Below, one piece after another: positions 54,930 to 64,000 of a DNA stretch of 64,000 nt. Numbering within the stretch: the stretch's first letter is position 1; each line of letters starts with the position of its first letter. A program made the position numbers and the translations under genes. The stretch covers positions 21,291,607 to 21,355,606 of the forward strand of contig CM077832.1 in assembly GCA_039720395.1 (NCBI GenBank), read 5' to 3'. The notes beneath the pieces were generated by a model. The model saw only the letters and a list, made by a program, of their open reading frames with translations. It ran no database searches and was not told the origin of the DNA. The stretch comes from Liquidambar formosana. Its lineage: Eukaryota; Streptophyta; Magnoliopsida; Saxifragales; Altingiaceae.

Positions 54930-56610
54930 TTCATCTCACTTGGTTGAATGTATTTATCACTTGAATATATTCTTCCATTTCAAAAGTGTATTCACCCTTT
55001 GAATATACTCCTCAGTTTCAAATTCTTGATTTTCCATCCCACTTGGTTGAATATACTCATCACTTGAATATATTCTTCCATTTCAAAAGTGTATTCACTC
55101 TTTGAATATGCTTCTCAGCTTCAAATTCTCATTCTCTATCATACTTGGTTGAATATATTCATCACTTGAATATATTCTTCCATTTCAAAAGCATGTTCAC
55201 CCATTGAATATGCTTCCTAGTTTCAGATCCTCATTATCACTTACTTGGTTAAATATATTCATCACTTGAATATATTTCTCCATTTCAATGGTATGTTCAT
55301 CACTTGAACATACTTCTCAGATATTTTGTCACTTACTTGGTTAAGTATATCCACCACTTGGGTATATTTTTTTTTTTTTCCATTTCAATGGTATACTCAT
55401 CACTTGAGTATACTTCTCAGATATTTTGCCACTTACTTGGTTAAGTATATCCATCGCTTGGGTATATTTCTCCATTTCAATAGTATGTTCATCACTTGAA
55501 CATACTTCTCAGATTATTTGTCACTTACTTGGTTAAATATATTCATGACTAGAATATATTTCTCCATTTCAATGGTGTACTCATCACTTGAGTACACTTC
55601 TCAGATTATTCTCTATCTTACTTGCTTAAGTATATCCATCGCTTGGATATATTTCTCTATTTCAATGGTATGTTTATCACTTAAACATACTTGTCACTTA
55701 CTTGGTTAAGTATATCCATCACTTGGATATATTTCTCTATTTCAATGGTATGTTTATCACTCAAACATACTTGTCACTTACTTGGTTAAGTATATTCGTG
55801 ACTAGAATATATTTCTCCATTTCAATGGTGTACTCATCACTTGAGTACACTTCTCAGATTATTCTTATCTTACTTGGTTAAATATATCCGTCGTTTGGAT
55901 ATATTTCTCCATTTCAATGGTATGCTCATCACTTGAGTGTACTTCTCAGCTTACTTGGTTAAATATATCCATCACTTGGATACATTTCTCCATTTCAAAA
56001 GTATGTTCATCACTTGAACGTACTTCTCAGTCTTTTTCAATCATTAAGTATACTCATCACTTGAGTATATTTCTCAGCATCTTTTTCATCACTTGGTTAA
56101 ATATGTTCGTGACCTGAATATATTTCTCCATTTCAAAAGTACACTCATCACTTGAATACACCTCTCAGATTATTCTTATCCTACTTGGTTAAAGATATCC
56201 ATCGCTTGGATATATTTCTCCATTTCAATGGTATGCTCACCACTTGAGTATACTTCTCAGATTTCATTCTCAGATTACTTGGTTAAATATATTCGTGACC
56301 TGAATATATTTCTCCATTTCAGTGGTATACTCATCATTTGAGTATACTTCTCAGATTTTTTGTCACTCACTTGGTTAAATATATTCGTGACCTAAATATA
56401 CTTCTCCATTTCCAAGGTACGTTCATCACTTGAACGTACTTCTCAGATCTCATTCTCATCACTTGGTTAAATATATTCGTGACTAGAATATATTTCTCCA
56501 TTTCAAAAGTATGTTCATTCGTAGTGGCTTGAATATGCTTCTCTTGACAATCATCAACCCCCAATGGTTTAAGTATACTCATGACTTGAGTACACTTCCT
56601 TATTTCAGTC
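54930..56610 (+). repeat. Covarying hairpin tandem array of element B
   Basis: About 17 units of roughly 95 bp. Each unit has hairpin I (TATATTC or TATATCC arms), a TTTCTCCATTTCAATG spacer, hairpin II (GTAYRYTC arms) and a TTCTCAG...ACTTACTTGGTTAA spacer. The loop is nearly always ATCACTT. Stem variants stay paired: GTATGTTC/GAACATAC (55291-55313), GTATACTC/GAGTATAC (55391-55413), GTGTACTC/GAGTACAC (55575-55597), GTATGTTT/AAACATAC (55668-55690) and GTACGTTC/GAACGTAC (56417-56439). Hairpin I likewise alternates TATATTC/GAATATA with TATATCC/GGATATA. It lies between the antisense gene promoter and the PPT. Short ORFs here are repeat artefacts. Confidence 0.85.
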
Positions 56611-56720
56611 TCAGGTTTTCAACCTCCCATCATTGTTGGTATCAGTGTGTGATTTCTCCGGGCTTTTTGGCCAAAAATGGGTTGTTCTTTATCATTGGTT
56701 CACAAGTGTAACTTGTTCGC

Positions 56721-56734
56721 CAATGAGGGGCTTC
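56721..56734 (+). other. Polypurine tract of element B
   Basis: CAATGAGGGGCTTC immediately before the 3' LTR; same as in element A. Confidence 0.8.
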
Positions 56735-59515
56735 TGTCACACCCCATTTTTGCACTACCTTACTAGGGCTCATCATTTCATGCATGTTTTGTTTTGTTTT
56801 TGAGTCTAGTCACTTGCATTAGTTTTCTAGAGTCACAAGGACAATGGATATGAATTTTGGTTCAAATTGGAGTTGATCTTGAGGGATAATAAGAGCTTTT
56901 GTGACTTGAGGGGCATAATCGTCTTTTAAGTCCCAAACTTTTCATTTGACCTTGGAATGATCTCCAAATTGTCAATTGGAGTTCATATGGATGCATATGA
57001 GGTATTTCTAGGTTCAATTTGGTAAGTCAATGGCTCGGGATTAAAATGGCTCGATGTGGTTCAAGTTGGTTAATTGACCCTTCCTTGGGTTAGCTCTAAT
57101 TGACTCACAATTACCAACCAAATCTTTTCAAATTGACTTTCATTAGTCATCATTTTACCCTCAAAAGTGTTTCATGAAGTTCAATTTTGATATGGCCTGA
57201 TGATGAGTTTAGTGTGGTTATTTACGGATTATCCTTGAAGAATTAGTGCGAATCACAGCATGAGATTTTTGGTTAAAATGAAAAGAAAATTATTTTATTA
57301 AATTAGCCATTTTTATTATGACACTAACACGTGTACGTATGTGATGAGTGTGTGTACGCACATACGATACATGTGCATGCGTGTTAGCGGTCAGTCTCCC
57401 AATTTTTATAAAAGACAATTTCCTTTTCCTATTCAGATTAGAAGTCTTTTATCATTATAAAATACCTTTTGATTATTCTCCAAGGAAACCTAGTCCAGGA
57501 AGGAAAGGGAAACTCCAGATTTCAGCTATAAATACTCTCTTAATGTCTTTAAACAAGGGAGAGGAGAAGAGGGTTTGGAGGGAGTGAAATTCGTCATAAT
57601 TCAGCAGATTTTCTGAAAACCAGCAGTCGTATTTTAATCATAACTTTTTCATCCGAAGTCAGAATTTGATGAAATTGGTCTTGTTAGAAATATAATTCAA
57701 TTCTCTACAACTTTGTATTTCACAAGCTTTGTCCAAATCCAACGTTTTCATACCCAAAAACGCGATTGAAGTTGCTACTGCTGCAAAGTGATGAGAATCA
57801 CTTTTTCTTTTCTCTTGTTCTCTTTTTGTTTTCTATTTCTTTTCAAAGTTGAGTGAGTTTTGATCTCTTTGCTGTGATACCACTTTGACAAAGAGGAGGA
57901 TTCGTGTTGGTTTGATTCACTCTAAAGACCTGAGGAGCCACGAACAATTACAAACACAAGGGGAGCCACTTCCTAAGGTATTCTCCTTCTCTATTCAAGC
58001 TTAAACTAGGTTCTCATATGGGTTAGGCTTATTGCATGTTAAATGTGACTTTTTTATCATGTATTAACACTCTAGCTAGTTAATATACATGGAATATCTA
58101 TTTTTTATCTAATGTTTAGCATGCTTTAGGGCTGTCCTTTAGGTTTTTAATGCATAGTTATGATTCTTGTGCTCCTGTTTGTCCTTGTGCTAGGATTAGT
58201 GTCATTGCATGTTAGAGTTAGGATTTTCATCATGTTATATTGCTTTAGTTAGTTAATATGCATGATTTAATTTCTGTTTAGTTTGGTTTTAGCATGATTA
58301 AAGTATGTTTTGTATGTTTTTAAGCATATTTGTGAGTTTAGGGTTTTAGAGTCATTGTTTCGTGTTTGTTTTCATATAGCATGATAAAGTAGACTTTTTT
58401 ATTTGGTTTTTCTTCGTGTTTGCTGTATATGTTTTTCATATGGAGTAAACATGATAGTTTTGCATGCATGTTAGTATGTTTTAGGGTTTTTATGCATGAT
58501 ATGGTTCTAGGAATATGTTAGGACTTATTATTGTTCGCTGTTTTTGCTATTGGCATGCTTAGTGGATGATTTTTAGGCCATAATACTATTCTGTCCAGAT
58601 TTGCATGTTAATGTTTTTGCATGGTTTTGAGCACTTGTAAGGGTGCAAATAGGTGTGGTATTTGTCCTATGGCAAATAGGGCTGCTTATGTCTGAAATGG
58701 CTAAATGCTTGGAGCTAATTGCGCTCAGGTCAGTGGGTGTGAAGGTGCCCCAATTCACCTTTCTTCTTAACTCATTCTCTTCTCCCTATTTAGGGTTAAT
58801 TTTTAATATGATCCTATGGTTTAATTAGAGGTTTCCTTAACCAACAAAATTCTGGTTTTTATTAAAGTTTCCATTTTGTGGATTTCTTTCCTAAAATCAA
58901 ACTTTCTATCAAATTCAACTCTTTTGATCAAATAAGGAAACCTAGGGTTTTAACCATAGGTTTATATTAGGTCTTAACCCTAATTCTAATCGAACTACGT
59001 GGACTTTGATCCATGTATTTCGTTGCATGGTACGTAGGCGCTCTTCGTGAGGCTCAAGTCTGTTCTAGGATCCAAGCATCCTAGGTTTATTTATGTTTTC
59101 TTTTCTTCTTTTTATTTTTTGTTTTTATTTGCTTATTATGCATGGATGGATGAATGAAATATATGATATGCATGCAATTCTTGTGATGATATACTTGCTG
59201 ATTTTTGTATGAAAAGACTTTAATTTAGCCCAAATGAACTGAGAGACCGAAAGGGTGACATGGGTGCCTATAGGCTTTGCCTAGAACCTTCCCATGTCAT
59301 AACTTAGCCTCCGAATCCCCGATTTCTTTGGTTTTCAAAAGATTGGTTTTTGCCTTTCCTTTTTTATGGAGTCATTCAAATTGTTTTCCTAAAACAAACT
59401 ATTTTTAGGGTTTTCCTTGTTTCCTTTAAAAAATAAGGTGGCGACTCCTTTCCTTTTTCTTTTTCAAACCCACTTTCTTTTCAATCCCTCGTGGGCCCAA
59501 TTTCCGGGGTTCACA
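56735..59515 (+). mobile_element. 3' LTR of element B
   Basis: 2781 bp, near identical to 40916-43700. By eye there are a handful of substitutions and short length changes (for example one fewer CAG-like triplet near 57604). TACGTA is at 59031-59036. Ends TTCACA before TSD GGGCC. Confidence 0.95.
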
Positions 59516-60410
59516 GGGCCCATGGTAGAATGAATATGGAAAGGAATTTCCATAAGTTCATCATTGAGTTGATATTAATGAATGAGTATAAAGTAATTGA
59601 ACTAGGGACTTGACAGACTTCCATGTCCTATTAGTTCAATTGGAGACATTGTGTTGATGGAAGGATGGAATTGTAACCTGTAAACTATAACAGAAGGGTT
59701 CTTTGTAAATGACTATTCACCTCATTAAGGACCACACCATGAGTCATATGCTAGGTGTTACTCATGGTTAGTAGAAGCCCTAATTGATATAAATGAGTTA
59801 TAATCAATTAGGGAATTGAAAGGAGTTTCAATTAGACCCTTAATGGAAAGTGTTCCATTGTGCACAACTTGTGCAGTTCCTACTACTTGATGATGTGAAC
59901 CCAATGGGTCACACACTGATCATGCTAAGAGAGCTTGATAGTCTATGAGAGAAAGGGTATAAGTGAATAAAGAATTGTTCTTAAGGGGCAAATTTATATA
60001 GGATATAAATTAGAGGGGTTATTGTGTAATTAGGAGTAATTACACAAAACCCATTAGGGTTAGAAGACCCCCCTTGGCCGGCCCTAGTTGGAGACTATTT
60101 AAAGCCTTTTATGATGTGATGACATCATCACTTGAAGCACTCTTGGAGGCTCCCAAGTGCTGGCCGAAAATTTCACCTCTCTCTCTCTCTCTCTCCTCTC
60201 TTCTCCTACTCTAGCATCAACAAGGGAAAGAAGGAAAGGACATCAAGCTCTAGCTAGGTGTGGATACTGTTGGAGGCAGTGCACTTGGATTGCTCAATCA
60301 GAAGACAAAGCTTGGAGCATAAAGGAGAAGACTTGTTCAACTGTAAGTACCCTAACTCTCTTAGTAGTTAGGTTTATGGTTTTTGTATTAAGCATAATTA
60401 AGATTCATGG

Positions 60411-63120
60411 TGTGAACCCCGGAAATCGGGCCCACAAGGGTTTAAAAGAAAATAAGTTTTCAAAAAGAAAAGGAAAGGAGTCGCCACCTTATTTTTTAAA
60501 GGAAACAAGGAAAACCCTAAAAACAGTTTGTTTTAGGAAAACAATTTGAATGACTCCATGTTTAGAAAGGAAAAGCAAAAACCAATCTTTTGGGAACCAA
60601 AGAAATCGGGGATTCGGAGGCTAAGTTATGACATGGGAAGGTTCTAGGCAAAGCCTATAGGCACCCATGTCATCCTTTCGGTCTCTCAGTTCATTTGGGC
60701 TAAATTAAAGTCTTTCCATACAAAAATCAGCAAGTATATCATCACAAGATAGCATGCATATCATATATTTCATTCATCCATCCATGCATAATAAACAAAC
60801 AAAACAGAAAATAAAGAAAAAGGAAACAAAACAAAAATAAACCTAGGATGCTTAGATCCTAGAACGGACTTGAGCCTCATAAAGAGCGCCTACGTACCAT
60901 GCAACAAAATACATTGATCAAAGTCCACGTAGTTCGATTAGAACTAAGGTTAAGACCTAATACAAACCTATGGTTAAAACCCTAGGTTTCCTTATTTGAT
61001 CAAAAGAGAATTGATAGAAAGTTTGATTTTAGAAAGAACTCCACAAAATGGAAACTTTAATAAAAACCAGAATTTTGTTGGTGAAGGAAACCTCTAATTA
61101 AACCATAGGATCATATTAAAAATTAACCCTAGATAGGGAGAAGAGAAAGGATAAGGAAGAGAGGTGAATTGGGGCACCTTCATACCCACTTACCTGAGCG
61201 CAATAGCTCCAAGCATTAGCCATTTCAGACATGAGCAGCCCTATTTACCATAGGACAAATACCACACCTATTTGCACCCTTACACGTGCTCAAAACCATG
61301 CAAAAACAATGATATGCAAATCTGGACAGAATAGTATTATGGCCTAAAATCATCTACTGAGCATGCTAACAGCAAAAACAGCAAACAATAATAAGTCCTA
61401 ACATATTCCTAAAACCATATTATGCATAAAAACCCTAGAATATACTAACATGCATGCAAAAACATCATGTTTACTCTATATGCAAGACATATACAGCAAA
61501 CACGAAGAAAAACCAATAAAAAAGTCTACTTTATCATGCTATATGAGAATTAACACAAAACAATGACTCTAAAATCCTAAACTCACAAATATGCTTAAAG
61601 ACATACAAAACATACTTTAGTCATGCTAAAACCAAACTAAACAGAAATTAAATCATGCATATTAACTAACTAAAGCAATATTACACGATGAAAATCCTAA
61701 CTCTAACATGCAATGACACTAATCCTAACACAAGGGCAACAGGAGCACAAGAACCATAACTATGCATAAAAAACACATAGGACAGCCCTAAAGCATGCTA
61801 AACAGTAGATAAACAATAGATATTCCATGTATATTAACTAGCTAGAGTGTTAATACATGATAAAAAAGCTACCTTTAACATGCAATAGGCCTATCCTATA
61901 TGAAAACCTAGTTTAAGCTTGAATAGAGAAGGAGAATACCTTAGGAAGGGCCTTCCTTGCTGCTGTATGAACTCCCTCTTGCTCTTATGGATGACTTGAA
62001 TCAATGTTCTCCAAGGCTACAGCAAGAACTCCAGCTCTCCTTCAAGTCCCTCTCTCTTATTCTCTCTCTAACACTAAGGTTCTTAGGCATAAAGTGGCTC
62101 CCCTTATGCTGAAGCATAGGGGGGTATTTATAGACTTCAATTAGGATTAACCAATGGCTGGGATTAAAACCCTAAAAATTAATCCAAGGGCTATTAGAGA
62201 CCCCCTTGGGGCTTAAGTAACTCAGAAGTTACCAAAAAATAGAAGGAAACTCGTCCAAAAGAGCCCAAATACGTCAAAATAGGCAAGAGTCCGCTTCAGC
62301 AAGGAGTTAGAGTGAAAATAGGAAAGTGGTCTTGGGTGACCACCAGGGCCTGGGCGGCTAGCCACCTGGGCCCAGGCGGCTAGCCGCCCGGGGCTGGGTG
62401 GTCACCCGAGCCCACTCCGGATTTTTGCCTATTTTTGACTCCTACTGCTTCTAGAAGTGTTTCAGGGGCCAAATGAACTCCGATTTTGATGAAACAAAAG
62501 CCAAAACGACCGTGTTTCGATGAGGAATATGTTTTTGAACATTTTAGGGTGAAAACCACTAACCATGGGGGCATGGTTAGGTTTGAACAAGGCGGTTAAC
62601 CACTATGTTCTACCTTTGCTAAGCATAGGTATGCACATAGGGTCAAACCAAACACTTTCCATATCAAAATTGAACTTCATAAAACACTTTTGGGAGTAAA
62701 ATGATGACTAATGAAAGTCAATTTGAAAAGATTTGGTTGGTAATTGTGAGTTAATTAAAGCTAACCCAAAGAAGGGTCAATTAACCAACTTAAACTACAT
62801 CGAGCCATTTTAATCCCGAGCCATTGATTTATCAAATTGAACCTAGAAATACCTCCTATGCATCCATATGAACTCCAATTGACAATTTGGAGATCATTCC
62901 AAGGTCAAATGAAAAGTTTGGGACTTAAAAGACGATTATGCCCCTCAAGTCACAAAAGCTCTTATTATCCCTCAAGATCAACTCCAATTTGAACCAAAAT
63001 TCATACCCATTGTCCTTGTGACTCTAGAAACCTAATGCAAGTGACTAGACTCAAAAACAAAATAAAAACATGCATGAAATGATGAGCCCTAGTAAGGTGG
63101 TGCAAAAATGGGGTGTGACA
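60411..63120 (-). mobile_element. Solo Tat LTR C inside copia LTR G
   Basis: 2710 bp, TG...CA, TSD CATGG at 60406-60410 and 63121-63125. Its two ends match the B/D LTRs, but its middle (about 61950-62650) matches the U3/promoter type of the element A LTR. It carries a GC module (62331-62410) and a TATAAATA box (62132-62125, minus), so it looks like a recombinant or an ancestral intermediate. Confidence 0.93.
62331..62410. promoter_or_regulatory. GC-rich inverted-repeat module, LTR C
   Basis: CTTGGGTGACCACC at the left, GGTGGTCACCCGAG at the right, and internal GCGGCTAGCCGC palindromes. About 200 bp upstream of the minus-strand TATA box. Confidence 0.7.
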
Positions 63121-63194
63121 CATGGGTTTGGGAATCATAGGAAAAATTTTAAATTCCGCCTTTGTATTTTTCTTCTCTAGTTTGATTCCCAACA

Positions 63195-63455
63195 GCTTTG
63201 GTTTCCCCTTCCTTGGTCTTGGGTGGCTCTCCCCCTTCTCCTAATGGTTCCTCAACAAATTCGGAATCATTGGATCCTTGATTGTTGTCAGTGGCATAGG
63301 CCCTAGATTCAGGTTCAGAGTTCTTCTGTTGAATGTCTTGAGCTAACTTGAGTGCGGTCTCGGATACCTGGGTAGTGTGATCAAGCTTCTCCATGATAGC
63401 TTTCAAAGTGGCCTCAAGGTTGAAATCCCGGTTGCTAGTTCTTTCCTCGGCCATA
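63195..63455 (-). pseudogene. N-terminal gag fragment of element A
   Basis: ATG at 63455-63453 (MAEERTSNRDFNLEATLKA), then an acidic, low-complexity stretch ending at the GCTTT target site. It continues in frame at 40208 (KVEALERTLKGIRR). Counterpart of 44577-44900 in element B. The open frame extends further upstream to about 63544 but without an ATG. Confidence 0.85.
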
Positions 63456-64000
63456 TCTGACTCGGTAACAGAATCAGCACTGACTAGGCGCCCTTGTTGA
63501 TTACGGATCCAAGCCAGCACGTCTCTCCCTCTAACATAGGGCAAACACTCAATTTTTTAGCCTAAGGGTCCATCCTATGCTTCATAATTATCTCAAAATT
63601 TTTACAACGTACACCCTTAATTAGTTCTCTTAACCAATTACCCTTACGGGGGTCATGGGGAAGGGTACGTATTAAGGATGCAAGATGTAAAGTTTTCTTT
63701 AATTACCCACTCAATCAACAAAGCAGGGCAACACATCACAAACACGACAGCATATCATCACAACAATGTGTGTGCATATAGGTGATCCAACGGTGTCCTA
63801 GAAGGCCCATTACATGTAATTCTTTCTTTTAAGAGAGTAGGCTAGGGTCCTCAACTTTGCTTGTACCAATCTTTATACCTAACCACATGTGACATCAGGA
63901 ATGTCGCGTGGGTCCAGCAGTACGTGATTGATCCATTTGATATACCCAAGGGTACTTGGCAAGAAAGGTTTGATAGCTTCGCCCAACACATGGAATCAGG
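63456..64000 (-). mobile_element. Leader of element A (5' LTR beyond window)
   Basis: Minus-strand leader homologous to those of B and D, including GGGTCCAGCAGTACGTGATT near 63910. The PBS and the 5' LTR should follow within a few hundred bases to the right. Confidence 0.8.

Larger units (their letters stand above)
40916..59515 (+). mobile_element. Tat-clade Ty3/gypsy element B, complete, 18.6 kb
   Basis: LTRs of 2785 and 2781 bp, TSD GGGCC at 40911-40915 and 59516-59520. Order: LTR, PBS, leader, gag-pro, 171-nt intron, RT-RH-aRH-INT, antisense DUF7745 gene, hairpin array, PPT, LTR. pol carries a solo copia LTR. Stops in pro (46863) and integrase (51976) and a deletion in the gag-pro tail make it defective, although its LTRs are still nearly identical. 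Confidence 0.95.
40209..63194 (+). mobile_element. Solo copia LTR G, split by element B and solo LTR C
   Basis: Three pieces, 40209-40915, 59521-60410 and 63126-63194, add to 1666 bp, exactly one LTR of the copia family. It starts TGTTAGGATTATGCCC and ends TCCCAACA. TSD GCTTT is at 40204-40208 and 63195-63199, within gag of element A. Its own interruptions each have TSDs (GGGCC and CATGG). This proves that element A gag, now 23 kb apart, was once contiguous. Confidence 0.93.
7776..64000 (-). mobile_element. Giant Tat-clade Ty3/gypsy element A (5' LTR off window)
   Basis: The minus-strand order is leader, gag-pro, short intron, RT-RH-aRH-INT, antisense DUF7745 gene, antisense PMD gene, hairpin array, polypurine tract, 3' LTR. 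Continuity is shown by every interrupting insertion having a clean 5-bp TSD whose removal rejoins the reading frames. The left target-site half is CTCCT (7771-7775); the right half should lie past 64000. Without nested insertions the visible element is roughly 20 kb. gag has a frameshift, RT a nonsense codon and DUF7745 two nonsense codons, so this copy is not autonomous. Confidence 0.85.

Noticed and set aside
54930..56610. Regular repeats that could be mistaken for a CRISPR array
   Set aside because: Eukaryotic context, units vary along their whole length, there are no unique spacers of fixed length, and the array lies inside a retrotransposon.
60157..60549. 130-codon plus-strand frame
   Set aside because: Crosses the junction between copia LTR G and solo Tat LTR C, so it is an accident of nesting.

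Overview
The window is nuclear DNA of a flowering plant. The evidence is a RALF-type signalling peptide gene, plant mobile domain (PMD) genes with GT-AG introns, and Ty3/gypsy Tat-clade and Ty1/copia LTR retrotransposons. The species cannot be named from the sequence; a eudicot or magnoliid tree-like repeat landscape fits. Almost everything except about 4.4 kb (3413-7775) is LTR retrotransposon nested in LTR retrotransposon. I could resolve most boundaries to the base because TG...CA ends and 5-bp target-site duplications (TSDs) are still readable. Layout: 1-3412 is the 5' end of Tat element D (minus strand, body off the left edge). 3413-7775 is the only non-LTR island: a duplicated promoter block, an intact RALF-like gene (5040-5279), a Stowaway-like MITE, a possible LINE tail and a truncated promoter/LTR-like remnant. 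From 7776 to beyond 64000 lies one very large Tat element A (minus strand), split by many insertions. In the order of its own map, right to left, it has: leader and gag start (63195-64000); gag-pro (40208-37229, plus 33784-33711); a 170-nt intron; RT/RNaseH/aRNaseH/INT (33535-30166); two antisense genes, a DUF7745-type gene (28538-29824) and a six-exon PMD gene (16048-28037); an array of small hairpins (10.5-15.2 kb); and its 3' LTR (7776-10456). Insertions into A are: a solo copia LTR (11533-14855, TSD AAATT) that itself carries a second solo LTR (12627-14287, TSD ACACA); a near-complete copia element (16865-26900, TSD ATGTG) in PMD exon 2; a 3.4-kb solo Tat-type LTR (33785-37228, TSD ATACC) in pro; and a solo copia LTR G (40209-63194, TSD GCTTT) in gag. 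LTR G in turn carries the complete 18.6-kb Tat element B (40916-59515, plus strand, TSD GGGCC) and a solo Tat LTR C (60411-63120, TSD CATGG). B's pol contains one more solo copia LTR (49912-51568, TSD GAGGA). The deepest chain is host > A > G > B > H. Function: A and B have the Tat/Ogre plan (PBS matching tRNA-Arg, gag-pro, a short intron with preserved phase, RT-RH-aRH-INT, antisense gene before the 3' LTR). Both are broken in gag or pol, yet each keeps one antisense gene with an open frame: DUF7745 in B, and PMD in A if the recent copia insertion is ignored. The strongest unexplained signal is RNA- or DNA-hairpin architecture. B carries a roughly 95-bp tandem array whose hairpin stems change in a compensatory way around a constant ATCACTT loop. 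A carries an array of unrelated stems that all close on GAA/GCA-type triloops in its sense strand. A second structured block at 15.59-15.86 kb has two covarying copies. The copia leader has three hairpins with one identical 17-nt loop. A GC-rich inverted-repeat module lies at a similar place upstream of the TATA box in three LTRs and in both antisense DUF7745 promoters.
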